Assembly (NCBI GenBank): GCA_009783705.1
Contig: WRCX01000015.1
Span: 1-33,659, forward strand
Length of the DNA: 33,659 bases
Direction: 5' to 3'
Source of the DNA: Candidatus Bathycorpusculum hydrogenotrophicum
Lineage (GTDB): Archaea > Thermoproteota > Bathyarchaeia > Bathyarchaeales > Bathycorpusculaceae
Part shown: piece by piece, positions 16,125 to 25,030 of the stretch
Layout of the letters: each line of letters opens with the position of its first letter
How positions within the stretch are numbered: position 1 is the stretch's first letter
The notes under the pieces: generated by a model
The model's input: the letters and a program-made list of their open reading frames with translations, nothing else
Database searches by the model: none
Told to the model about the DNA's origin: nothing
Translations under genes and position numbers: made by a program

Positions 16125-16254
16125 CCGAGTCTACGATACCCAATTTTTATGGAAGTAGTTTACTCAAAAATCCGGAAGCTAACTTCTGTATTTGCTGTTT
16201 AGGGTTGCAGTAAACTTCATATCAGAACAGACCTATAGCCACAAGGTGGTTGAT

Positions 16255-17076
16255 ATGAAAAAGATCTTTGATGTATTTCTGTTTGTTTTGTTAGTCAGCG
16301 GATTGTGTTTTGCCGCTATATCTTGTATAGATAAAGCACAAGCGCAGAGTGCTTCAAAGAAGCCGGCTGTTCCCGAGTTTAGCGTAGAGTTCATTAATCA
16401 ATCCTATGATGTACCGCCCGCTCAATCAACAGATCCCTTCACAGGCGAAACGATAACCAAACCCGGCTATCACGTAGAAGCAGGAACCATCAAATTTACG
16501 ATTAAAAATCAACCGAATTATTCGGGTTTAATGTACAATATTCGATGCAAAGGGCATTATTCAGACACCTGGACGGAAGCATTCCGTGCTAACGACGGCT
16601 TTCCACTACAGTCGGATTCTGCATATACCGAGATAATCTTTAGCGGTGATGATAGAGGACCTAAGGACAGCTTTAGCAACCTCACGGGTAACTTTGACGG
16701 CACCCATATCGGAGGAGTATTTGCACCTTTTGGCGGGAAAGTAGATTATCAAGTACAAGCCATGAACGGAGTCCTCAAAGCAGACCTAAGTCCACCCATA
16801 GTAGTAATACCCTACTACTTTGAAGGAGAAACAAGTGAGTGGAGTAACACAAAAACCCTAACTATTGGCACACAAAACAATGAAACCCCAAATCAGTCCA
16901 ATACAACCTCATCAGGCTCCACTGATACCTCAGATCAAACAGCTCAAACAGAGATAACAATAGCAGGCCTTAACCTAGCTGAGTTTAGTTTGGTAATTGG
17001 CGTATGCACTGTAATAGGAGTGTTACTTGTTGCACTTGTGTATAAAGGTCGCATTCAATATGCTAAGACGTCATAG
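16255..17076 (+). CDS. Secreted, C-terminally membrane-anchored surface protein (SYDVPP family)
   Basis: A protein of 273 residues from the ATG at 16255, chosen because GGTGG lies about six bases upstream and a signal peptide begins there (MKKIFDVFLFVLLVSGLCFA). An in-frame ATG at 16192 would put 21 residues before the signal. The ectodomain starts with VPEFSVEFINQSYDVPP and continues with the GYHVEAGTIKFTIKNQP stretch, probably beta-sandwich folds. A Ser/Thr/Asn/Gln-rich linker follows (about 205-235). A single C-terminal helix (FSLVIGVCTVIGVLLVALVY) and a short basic tail anchor it with the body outside. I recall similar proteins as paralogues in Bathyarchaeia genomes. The function is unknown. 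Confidence 0.8.
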   Translation: MKKIFDVFLFVLLVSGLCFAAISCIDKAQAQSASKKPAVPEFSVEFINQSYDVPPAQSTDPFTGETITKPGYHVEAGTIKFTIKNQPNYSGLMYNIRCKGHYSDTWTEAFRANDGFPLQSDSAYTEIIFSGDDRGPKDSFSNLTGNFDGTHIGGVFAPFGGKVDYQVQAMNGVLKADLSPPIVVIPYYFEGETSEWSNTKTLTIGTQNNETPNQSNTTSSGSTDTSDQTAQTEITIAGLNLAEFSLVIGVCTVIGVLLVALVYKGRIQYAKTS

Positions 17077-17582
17077 TATAAACGCATAATAATGGGGATT
17101 GTTTCTGTCATCATATCTCTGCGAAATTTTTATGATGAAAGGGGAGAAGGGGTTGAACCGATTTTTTCTGTACGTATAGTTATGTACCTCGCAGATGTTA
17201 AGAATAACTTTTTCTCATCACACATACCCCTAGACCATTTCTGCAAATGATGCGCTTAATGTGCTGTGACCCCCTTTTTCCAGCTCTTTTTAAGCTTTAA
17301 ATCACCAATACGCTTCTGTTTGGGATTGTTTTTTTATAGCACATCCAAAAAATCAAAGCGCTATGAAGTGCTGAAGTGCTGGCGGTATGTTCTGACATTT
17401 CCATAAAGTATGAATTTGGACATCACCTTTAGTGCTCACATAAATGCCATAAGAACCAACAGCACATGTAGCCGCATGTTGTTGTCGATGCTGAAAGTTT
17501 GTTTAAAGACATTTTTGCACGCCATCCGAGCATAGTTTGGCCTTAAACTGAAAGTGTTGTGCAAAAAACAATTTTGCAAACT
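17077..17582. other. Intergenic region upstream of ppx
   Basis: No recognisable gene. A 52-codon frame (17092-17250, plus strand) has no ribosome binding site and resembles nothing known, so I do not call it. No tRNA-like fold or long repeat is apparent. The A/T content rises sharply toward the ppx promoter. Confidence 0.4.
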
Positions 17583-17644
17583 ATATATAATAAATAAACC
17601 AATTTACCGCATATATAATAAATAAAGCACATTTATATAATAAA
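17583..17644 (+). promoter_or_regulatory. Repeated TATA-like elements upstream of ppx
   Basis: The 16-mer ATATATAATAAATAAA occurs at 17583-17598 and again, identical, at 17611-17626, 28 bases apart. A shorter copy, TATATAATAAA, is at 17634-17644. All are good archaeal TATA boxes, lying 19 to 80 bases before the ppx ATG at 17663. They may be alternative promoters or remnants of duplication. Confidence 0.5.
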
Positions 17645-17662
17645 ATTAAAAAGCATACCCTT

Positions 17663-18598
17663 ATGAAGTATGCAATAATTGATCTCGGGTCTAATTCAAC
17701 AAGACTTGCCATCTACAGATATGAAAATGGCAAATTTGATAAAATTTTCAATCAAAAAGAAATTTTGGGACTTGCTGAATATGTTTCAAAAGATGCCTTA
17801 AGCACAAATGGCATCAAGAAAGCATGCGCCGTTCTGAATGATTTTAAAGCAAATGCACTAAACTTTACTGCATTATCCAATATTCATTTGATTGCTACAG
17901 CTTCCCTTAGAAACATTACAAACAAAGACGAAGCCGTAAAACTTATCATTGAGAAAACTGGGTTGACACCAAATGTTCTTGAAGGCGAAACAGAGGCTAC
18001 CTTAGGGTTTGCCGGGGCTTCTCAATATGTAAATTGCGATAACGGAGTAATGATTGACATTGGAGGAGCAAGCACTGAACTTGTGCTCTTCAGAAATTAC
18101 AGAGCTGTAAATCTTATAAGCCTACCAATCGGCTGTTTGAATCTAGCTGTTAAACACGTGAGCGAAATAATACCTAAAAAAAGTGAAATGAAACAGATTA
18201 CAGCAGATATAAGTAACCAATTTTCAAAGATTGATTGGGAAACAGATACAAACTATCCACTGATGATCGGCGTGGGGGGCACACTTCGAGCCGCGCTTAA
18301 ACTGTCTTGTAGCATTTTTGATCTTCCACAGGAACAAAACAGCATTGAAACTCGCTACATAAAGAAAATTACCAAACTTTTGATAGAAAATAAAAACGAT
18401 ATTTACCACACTACATACAAAACTATCCCTGAGCGGTTAATGACTATTTTACCAGGACTGGCTATCCTGCGATATGCAATAAAAAAATTCGAATGTAAGA
18501 CCATAACGGTAAGTGAATACGGTATCCGTGAAGGTTATTTAATGGACAGGGTGCTAAAGAAACATGATGAACCCCCCAACAGTGGCAAACAAAACTGA
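17663..18598 (+). CDS. ppx: Exopolyphosphatase / Ppx-GppA family
   Basis: A 311-residue member of the ASKHA-fold Ppx/GppA family, which hydrolyses inorganic polyphosphate from the end or pppGpp to ppGpp. The first phosphate loop is IIDLGSNSTRLAIYRY (residues 5-20), the central acidic loop VLEGETEATLGFAGA contains the catalytic Glu, and the second phosphate loop is MIDIGGASTELVLF. GVGGTLRAALKL follows near residue 204. It is the short, two-domain form without the C-terminal HD-like domain of E. coli Ppx. It overlaps ppk1 by 35 bases, so the enzyme that makes polyphosphate and one that degrades it are coupled. The codon choice is clearly A/T-rich compared with the his operon. Confidence 0.92.
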   Translation: MKYAIIDLGSNSTRLAIYRYENGKFDKIFNQKEILGLAEYVSKDALSTNGIKKACAVLNDFKANALNFTALSNIHLIATASLRNITNKDEAVKLIIEKTGLTPNVLEGETEATLGFAGASQYVNCDNGVMIDIGGASTELVLFRNYRAVNLISLPIGCLNLAVKHVSEIIPKKSEMKQITADISNQFSKIDWETDTNYPLMIGVGGTLRAALKLSCSIFDLPQEQNSIETRYIKKITKLLIENKNDIYHTTYKTIPERLMTILPGLAILRYAIKKFECKTITVSEYGIREGYLMDRVLKKHDEPPNSGKQN

Positions 18599-20756
18599 TT
18601 TTAATCACTGCATACAAAACAGGGAGCTATCATGGCTGAAGTTCAATGAACGGGTTTTAGAGGAAGCAAACTTTAGTAACAATCCACCATTAGAACGACT
18701 AAGGTTCATCTCTATTTGCAGCAATAACCTTGACGAGTTCTATATGATCCGGGTTGGCAGCCTAACAGACTACATGCTGTTTGCTCCCGAATATTTTGAT
18801 AATAAAACAGGCATGACAGCAAAACAACAACTTGACGCCATATTCAAACAAACAACCTCACTGTATGCACTTAGAGACAACTATTTTTTCACCGTTATAG
18901 AAAATCTAACAAAATTCGAAATTAACCATTTGAGAATGCGTGACCTGAATCATAATGAACAAAAGAAGGTTGAAAAACAATTCATACGGGATATAATGCC
19001 CTTATTGTCCCCACAAATAATTGACAGCCGCCACCCGTTTCCCCATATCGACAATAAACAACTCCATATAGCCGTGACATTGGAACATAAAAACAAATCT
19101 TCGTTTGGATTGATAGCAGTTCCCAAAACATTGGAACGAATTATCTTTCTAGAAGGAACATTTCGCTTTGTCTTATTAGAGGACGTAATTTATTATTTTT
19201 CACATATCGCTTTTAAACCGTATAAAGTACAAAATAAAACAATCCTAACCGTAACCAGAAATGCCGACATTAACACAGAACAAGGCATACTAGACGAGGA
19301 TATCGACTATCGCCAATTTATGCAAAAACTCATTAAAAAACGCCAACGCCTTACACCTGTCAGATTGGAAATTCAGTATGAGGTAAAAAACGCTTTTATC
19401 GAATTTTTCTGCGAAAAACTAAACCTAAAAGATACACAAGTTTTCTTATCTTCCACACCACTTGACCTTAACTATTGTCATAAACTTGAGGAGAAAATAG
19501 AGCTAAAAAACAGAAAAAATTTGGTAAGACCAGTACATACCCCCTGTGATATTTATCCTGTTGACAAAAAAATAAACATAATGAAATACGTTCAAAAGAA
19601 AGATCACCTTTTGTCCTACCCTTATGAGAGCATTTTACCCTTTCTTGAAATGATTAAACAAGCCGCAGAAGATCCAACAGTCTTATCCATAAAAATAACC
19701 CTCTACAGGCTTGATTCCCAGTCTAAACTTGCCGAATCACTGATTCGCGCTGCTGAAAATGGGAAAGAAGTCATTGTACTAATGGAGTTACGTGCTCGAT
19801 TTGATGAAGCCAATAATATCGAATGGTCGAATCGACTAGATGAAGCAGGTTGCCGTGTGATATATGGGCCATCTGGCTATAAGGTACATTCCAAAATATG
19901 TCTGATTACTAAAAAAGAAAACGGAAAAATACAATATATTACGCAAATAGGTACGGGCAACTATAATGAAAAAACTGCAAAACAATATACTGATCTCTCG
20001 TTGATCACAGCAAATCAGGAAATCGGTAAAGATGCGGCCAGATTTTTCAATAACCTTTTACTGGGTAATCATGATGGAGATTATACCCATCTGTGGATAG
20101 CTCCTAATTACTACAAACAGAATATTTTACAATGTATAGAGGCGGAGGAGAAGAAGGCAAAGAATGGTGAAAACGGGAGAATAATTATTAAATGCAACTC
20201 AATCACGGACAAAGACATTATAGTAAAATTAATTGAAGCATCTCAAAGTGGTGTAAAGATTTCCATGATTGTGCGAGGTATCTGTTGCCTGATACCATGT
20301 GTTCCGCAACTTACCGAAAATATCACAATTATCAGTATCATAGGCGAATTTTTGGAACATTCAAGAATTTACTGCTTTGGAGCAGGGGACGACAAAAAAA
20401 TATACATCTCATCGGCTGATTTGATGACAAGAAATACTGAACGTCGTATCGAAATTTCTTGTCCTGTTCTGGATGGGGAACTTCAGCAACGAATTTTTGA
20501 AATGCTAGAAACGATGCTTATGGATAATACAAAAGCATGGGAACAATTTTCAGACGGCAGATATGTGTTGCGTCATTCACCAATAGATCTGCCTATTAAC
20601 TCACAAACGATATTTACAGAGCAAGCCCGTGTCAGCGCCGCTCATATACTTGTTGATAACATGCAAAGCACAAAAGGAACAATAGTATCATCCGATATTA
20701 CCCATATCGGGAGAAAAATCAAAGATATATTTCTGAAATTTCGGGATTCATCGTAA
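18564..20756 (+). CDS. ppk1: Polyphosphate kinase 1
   Basis: A 730-residue PPK1, which reversibly transfers the ATP gamma-phosphate to polyphosphate. The domains are in order: N-terminal helical domain with NRELSWLKFNERVLEEA (19-35), head domain with SRHPFPHIDNK, and two phospholipase-D-like C-terminal domains. The autophosphorylated histidine is His442 (GYKVHSKICLI) and the second active-site histidine is His599 (FLEHSRIYCF). The motif GTGNYNEKTAKQYTDLSL is at 463-480. Length and motifs indicate an intact enzyme. Two adjacent ATG codons (18564, 18567) are possible starts within the end of ppx. PPK1 is mainly bacterial and patchy in archaea, and with the A/T-rich composition this suggests horizontal acquisition of the pair. 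Confidence 0.95.
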   Translation: MMNPPTVANKTDFNHCIQNRELSWLKFNERVLEEANFSNNPPLERLRFISICSNNLDEFYMIRVGSLTDYMLFAPEYFDNKTGMTAKQQLDAIFKQTTSLYALRDNYFFTVIENLTKFEINHLRMRDLNHNEQKKVEKQFIRDIMPLLSPQIIDSRHPFPHIDNKQLHIAVTLEHKNKSSFGLIAVPKTLERIIFLEGTFRFVLLEDVIYYFSHIAFKPYKVQNKTILTVTRNADINTEQGILDEDIDYRQFMQKLIKKRQRLTPVRLEIQYEVKNAFIEFFCEKLNLKDTQVFLSSTPLDLNYCHKLEEKIELKNRKNLVRPVHTPCDIYPVDKKINIMKYVQKKDHLLSYPYESILPFLEMIKQAAEDPTVLSIKITLYRLDSQSKLAESLIRAAENGKEVIVLMELRARFDEANNIEWSNRLDEAGCRVIYGPSGYKVHSKICLITKKENGKIQYITQIGTGNYNEKTAKQYTDLSLITANQEIGKDAARFFNNLLLGNHDGDYTHLWIAPNYYKQNILQCIEAEEKKAKNGENGRIIIKCNSITDKDIIVKLIEASQSGVKISMIVRGICCLIPCVPQLTENITIISIIGEFLEHSRIYCFGAGDDKKIYISSADLMTRNTERRIEISCPVLDGELQQRIFEMLETMLMDNTKAWEQFSDGRYVLRHSPIDLPINSQTIFTEQARVSAAHILVDNMQSTKGTIVSSDITHIGRKIKDIFLKFRDSS

Positions 20757-21078
20757 CACCAAATGACAATACTGCATCAAGCAACTATACACACAATCAA
20801 AGGGAGCAACAGGGTAGAATAAGTGGAAAGTTTGATGGTGACATTAAACAGCTAATCAGTTGGTGCTTCATTTTAGTTTGTTCTATTCTGCGCTAGATGA
20901 GAGCCTTTGATGTGAGCTGTCTAATGTTGTCGCACCACGCTTACCAAAAACCCAGACAATAGTTCTTCGCGAACTACCACCAACTACCCTGCAAAGTTTC
21001 TTTTTTATCAACTATTAAAAATCTATTTATCCTGTCAATAGGACATAACATAAGAAAGCACCGAGAAAGGAATACAAA
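20757..21078. other. Intergenic region between ppk1 and the flavoprotein gene
   Basis: No gene, tRNA or obvious repeat seen. Just before the next gene is GAGAAAGGAA, a plausible ribosome binding site. Confidence 0.4.
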
Positions 21079-21741
21079 ATGGATAAAGAAATAATGGGCA
21101 TATCCGGAAGCCCTGTACCAAATAGCAATACTGATAGGTTTATTATGCATATACTAAAATCCAGCGGACTGAGCTATGATTTTGTCAAATTAAGCGACAT
21201 CACAGTAAGACCCTGCCGAGCATGTAAAGCCTGCGTCAAAGACAACATCTGCAAAATTAATGACGATTTCCCAGAACTTGCCAAAAAGCTACTAACATCT
21301 AAAGCCATTGTTATCGGCGGATACGCACCATACCGTATGATAGATGGCTACACAAAAGCATTCATCGAAAGATTATGGTCAATGAGACATTTACATAGTT
21401 TAAATCAAAGCAGAATTGCGGTAACAGTCGTATCAAGCATAGAGACCTCAACTGCTCAGAAGGTGCTTTCGAGTTTGGCTGTTGTTATGCAGATGGAAAA
21501 GTTTAACCATGTAGCGCAGTTTCACATTGGCGGCAACGTGGCTTGCCTGACATGCGGCGTTGGAGGGGTCTGCAATGTCAGTGGGGCTAGACGCTTGTTT
21601 GGGCCGGATGCGGACATTTCAAAAGATTTATGCATTGCTGTCGAAACGTTACCTGTCTGGGAACAGGGCGGTCAGATTGGTTCTTTAATAGGACGCTACA
21701 TAAAAGGTGAAACAGAAACGCTACCATCGGTTAAACTTTAA
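21079..21741 (+). CDS. Iron-sulfur flavoprotein / NADPH-dependent FMN reductase-like protein
   Basis: A 220-residue flavodoxin-fold protein. The FMN phosphate loop is GISGSPVPNSNTDR (residues 7-20). The cysteine cluster Cys46-x2-Cys49-x2-Cys52-x5-Cys58 (CRACKACVKDNIC) matches the compact 4Fe-4S motif of archaeal iron-sulfur flavoproteins (Isf). A second Cys pair (CLTCGVGGVC) lies around residues 156-165. Such proteins pass electrons from ferredoxin or NAD(P)H to oxygen species, quinones or other acceptors; the donor and acceptor here are unknown. It is monocistronic and followed about 100 bases later by an intrinsic-terminator-like hairpin. Confidence 0.82.
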   Translation: MDKEIMGISGSPVPNSNTDRFIMHILKSSGLSYDFVKLSDITVRPCRACKACVKDNICKINDDFPELAKKLLTSKAIVIGGYAPYRMIDGYTKAFIERLWSMRHLHSLNQSRIAVTVVSSIETSTAQKVLSSLAVVMQMEKFNHVAQFHIGGNVACLTCGVGGVCNVSGARRLFGPDADISKDLCIAVETLPVWEQGGQIGSLIGRYIKGETETLPSVKL

Positions 21742-22155
21742 AGCTGATACTTCGTTGCCATCTTAGGCTTTTTCCACATTGTTTAACAAGCAGTATATGT
21801 GTAAAAGGTGGAACAAAATCGGTATTTGAAGTATTCTTCGTGAAAAAGCCCTGAAACGGGGCTTTTATCACGCAACTTCAAACCTTTTTCTTTAAATAAA
21901 TTTACTTCCAACGGAAAGGCTGTCAAAATGTCTATTGAAATAACCGTACAAAAAGTATATAACCGGTTTGGATGTTTCTCGACAAGTAAAACCAGAGATT
22001 TTCTTGTCCGTAAGACAAGTTGATGGCGATTTAGGGTATTATGGACGTATCATCGGAGCAATATCTGTTTGTGGGAAGTTATTTATAAGCAAAAAATGTT
22101 TGCAATAGAAATACAAAATATTGCAAGTTTTTAATAAAAAAAGATATTGGGGGGG
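21742..22155. other. Intergenic region between the flavoprotein and phosphatase genes
   Basis: It contains a hairpin at 21844-21866. A 31-codon frame starts at the ATG of AAAATGTCTATTGAAATAAC (about 21928), and a short inverted repeat CTTGTC-CGTAA-GACAAG lies at 22003-22019. The composition around 21930-22080 looks partly codon-like, so it may be a gene relic, but I recognise no family. Confidence 0.35.
21844..21866 (+). terminator. Bacterial-style hairpin terminator
   Basis: AAAAGCCC (21844-21851) and GGGCTTTT (21859-21866) form a perfect 8-base stem with a 7-base loop, ending in a T run. This is the shape of a bacterial rho-independent terminator with an A tract on one side and a T tract on the other, so it could work in both directions. 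It lies about 100 bases after the flavoprotein stop. Archaeal termination usually needs only T runs. Confidence 0.55.
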
Positions 22156-24078
22156 TTACCATGTGATGTTTTTGAGGATGAGGATCAAGTCTTCGATATC
22201 GACTCGGCCGTCACCGTTAACATCAGCACGCTTAGCAGCATTCCAGTTAGCATCGCCCTCTTTAGCCATAAAGAACAACTGAGCAGCAGTCAAATCAAGC
22301 TGATCAACAACACCATCACGATTAACATCATACTTTGAAAAGTATTGACCAATAGATGTTTGTACAAGTCCATTTGCTATCAAAGAATCAATATAGACCG
22401 CCACATCCGCATCATCATAGCCGCTTAAGACAGCATCAACCAACCTAACATCAGTAGTTCCAAGCAAGTTACTGTTTGATGCCAACACCATCTCAAAAAT
22501 ATCCAAAGCACCAGCAGCACTACTTACACCGCCATTAAAGTTGACAAGAGTAACACGACCCGTCCAAACACCAGTGCTATCCCGAGTCCACGCAACATCA
22601 CCAAGGACCTCAAAGCCATTAAGACCAGTGAAAGATTTACCGCTAAAGTATGCGCCGTCAACTTCAAACTGAAGAGTAACCGTAGCAAGCTTGCTTACAT
22701 CACTAACAGAAACAGTGTATGTAGCGTCATTACCAACAACAACATCGGTAGCGCCACTCAAAGCAACAACAGCAGACACGGGGACATTAATGGTTTTGGC
22801 AATAGTGTAGGAGTCTATTATACTAAGAGTGTTATCCGCGTTCACCTGATAAGTAGTGCAGGTGAAGGAGCTGGCAGTCATATCCACAATGCTAAACATC
22901 GGGCGGTTGTTCTGGTGCATAACTGCAGTGTAAGGTTGTTGCGCCACTAAGCTATAGTATTTTTGGCCGCTTGCGGAGTTGAGGGAGAAGTAGACAGTGC
23001 CGGTTAAGTCGGTGGCTTTGCCGTCAATCAGGTTTTCAGGTTGCATACCCAGGGTATTTGAAGTGCTGGAGTTGCCAGACCATTTCATTGGATATGAACG
23101 ACTGTAAGAGTGGTCATGTCCGTTAAATACGACATCGATACCGAACTCGTCAATCACAGGAACATATGTATCTCTGTAGTTTTTGCCGTCTGAGAGGGCG
23201 TGCGAACTGCCTTGACCGTATACGTCATAGTGGAAATTGAGGATTCTCCAAGTTGCATCCGGATTTGCGTCAATCGCATTTTGCAAAAAGTTCCTCATGC
23301 CAGCCGCGTTACCAGTGGTAGAATCCCAAACCATAAACAGGGTATCACCATATCGGTACCAATAGTCCACCACGTCCGCCCCGCCGTTTGTGTTTGGTGG
23401 GTTATAAAAGACATGTGGTGCTGTGCCTGAACCTTCGTGGTTACCCATGCATGTAGCTAGAGGTAGAGATGAGAAGATTGACTGGGGTGTGAAGAAGTAA
23501 TCATACTGAGCTCTGGTGTTAGAATCAATGTTGTCACCAGTGCTGGCCATAAAAGCAACATCAGAGTTCACGCCAAGAGCCAGTTCCAAAGTGTTTTTCC
23601 AGTTGTTACCATAGGTTTGACTGGAGACCTGTGGGTCACCGAACACTATATAGCTGAATGAGTCAGGGGTACCTGTTTTGGTGGTGTATTCAACACTCCA
23701 GTTGTCATTGCCGTCACCAAGTTGGTAAGTATAGGCGGTATTGGTCTCAAGACCAGTTACGGTAACTCTATTATAATACATGGTGCTAAGAGAGGACGGC
23801 GCGGCGCTACTTGTGCCAGTAAATTCAATTGCCTCGCTATATTGTTGCCATATACGGACAACAGGGTTATCAGCCTTGTCTGCGGTGTGCCATGAAAAAG
23901 TGAGCTGAGTCGCATCTGATCCTGGAGCCAGCGTCAGATAGCTTACATCCAGGGCTGTTGCTGCGGTAGCGTAGGGTAATGCCGCTACTATCATGCTAAA
24001 AAGAACGCAGATAGTCAGAGCAAAAGATAACATTTTTTTATTATTTTTTGTTTGTAACTTCATTTCAATTTTACCCAT
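22156..24078 (-). CDS. Secreted purple-acid-phosphatase-like metallophosphoesterase with cohesin-like and dockerin domains
   Basis: A 640-residue exported protein. A signal peptide spans about 1-40 (MLSFALTICVLFSMIVAALP, cut near ATA-AT). A fibronectin-like purple acid phosphatase N-domain follows (about 43-133). The calcineurin-like phosphatase domain (about 140-400) has metal ligands Asp148 (FGDPQ), Asp182 (GDNID), Asn213 and His214 (MGNHE), His283 (NFHYD), and His321 and His323 (NGHDHSYSR). Residues about 430-560 resemble a cohesin-type beta sandwich. The C-terminus is a type I dockerin with two calcium loops, DVNRDGVVDQLDL (584-596) and DVNGDGRVDIEDL (619-631). It probably releases phosphate outside the cell while attached through the dockerin to a cohesin partner. 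It is transcribed away from the truncated anchored protein upstream. Confidence 0.88.
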   Translation of the reverse strand: MGKIEMKLQTKNNKKMLSFALTICVLFSMIVAALPYATAATALDVSYLTLAPGSDATQLTFSWHTADKADNPVVRIWQQYSEAIEFTGTSSAAPSSLSTMYYNRVTVTGLETNTAYTYQLGDGNDNWSVEYTTKTGTPDSFSYIVFGDPQVSSQTYGNNWKNTLELALGVNSDVAFMASTGDNIDSNTRAQYDYFFTPQSIFSSLPLATCMGNHEGSGTAPHVFYNPPNTNGGADVVDYWYRYGDTLFMVWDSTTGNAAGMRNFLQNAIDANPDATWRILNFHYDVYGQGSSHALSDGKNYRDTYVPVIDEFGIDVVFNGHDHSYSRSYPMKWSGNSSTSNTLGMQPENLIDGKATDLTGTVYFSLNSASGQKYYSLVAQQPYTAVMHQNNRPMFSIVDMTASSFTCTTYQVNADNTLSIIDSYTIAKTINVPVSAVVALSGATDVVVGNDATYTVSVSDVSKLATVTLQFEVDGAYFSGKSFTGLNGFEVLGDVAWTRDSTGVWTGRVTLVNFNGGVSSAAGALDIFEMVLASNSNLLGTTDVRLVDAVLSGYDDADVAVYIDSLIANGLVQTSIGQYFSKYDVNRDGVVDQLDLTAAQLFFMAKEGDANWNAAKRADVNGDGRVDIEDLILILKNITW

Positions 24079-24403
24079 ACAAATTTTAAGAAAGCAAACG
24101 CTTTCTAAGAAGTAAAATCCAAAACGCTGATTATAAAAAATATGTTAATAGATTCAATATCTATATTGTCTCCATATTTTTCTATAAAAAATACATATTC
24201 ATTAAGGTAAATAGCGGCAGCCCCGTTAGTGCAAACACTGAAAAAGTTCACAAATCAAATAAACAGTTAACCAACTATACTTTCTGTCTCTTTCAATATG
24301 CAATAGAAACTTGCTAACAACTCTATACATCAGCCAGAACAAAGAGGACAAACCACAACTTCAAAACAGAATGACCCAAGAAAAAAAGTGTAGACGGTTT
24401 ATT
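24079..24403. other. Intergenic region upstream of the phosphatase gene
   Basis: A/T-rich; it should hold the phosphatase promoter (several TATA-like tracts around 24135-24200, minus strand). I see no gene or RNA. Confidence 0.4.
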
Positions 24404-24982
24404 TTATTGGATGTTGGTACGCTTTTTCATGATAACAAAAACACCAATGCCGCAAACCGCAACAACCAAAAGCACAAGGGCAATCCAAAAACCAACCGAC
24501 AAACCAGAATCTTTTGAATTATCCACCAATAAATCATGGGCAGCAATTAACGAAGCACTATCATCATCTGCCGATGAATCCTTGTCGCCAATTGACGATG
24601 CGTTATCATCATCTACCGACGAACCCTTAGCACCAATTGATGACCCGCCATTAGCGCCATCTCCCGACGAACCCTTAGCACCATCCACCGATAAACCTCC
24701 AGAACTATTTTCAGGCAATACTTTGATTTCAACAGGGGCGAGAAACTCACTACGGGTCTCACCATTATCAACAATCTGCGCCAATTTAATCTCTGTCAGA
24801 GTAACTTTTTGAGAATCATCATTTAAACAATTAAAAACGAGATAACCTACATCTAGTTTACCATCTTTAGGTACATACTTGTTATCTGCATTATAAAATC
24901 CCACAGAAGTATAGCCATTTTTCACCACAACCGGCGTAGTTAAAGCTGAGGAAACAGCCGATGATTTTTCATAAGCACTCGC
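24404..24982 (-). pseudogene. 5'-truncated membrane-anchored surface protein (cohesin-like end, linker, TM)
   Basis: The frame is open from just after a TAA at 24983-24985. It carries the end of an extracellular beta-sandwich (KLDVGYLVFNCLNDDSQKVT, then TEIKLAQIVDNGETRSEF) that resembles the last strands of a cohesin. A linker of near-repeats rich in Gly, Ser and Asp follows (GAKGSS, GDGANGG, GAKGSSVDDD, GDKDSSADDD). It finishes with one transmembrane helix (VGFWIALVLLVVAVCGIGVF) and the basic tail MKKRTN. There is no signal peptide, and the first possible starts (GTG near 24928) lie inside the domain, so the 5' part seems lost. tRNA-Ala lies 49 bases further upstream, which suggests a deletion or insertion beside the tRNA. 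If translated from GTG it would make a 174-residue fragment. Confidence 0.6.
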
Positions 24983-25030
24983 TTAAGAGTGAAAAGCGAT
25001 GTAACGAACTACCAACAAAACTAAGAAAAG

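Noticed and set aside
17092-17250. 52-codon plus-strand frame before ppx
   Set aside because: No ribosome binding site and no recognisable sequence; expected by chance in a 590-base gap.
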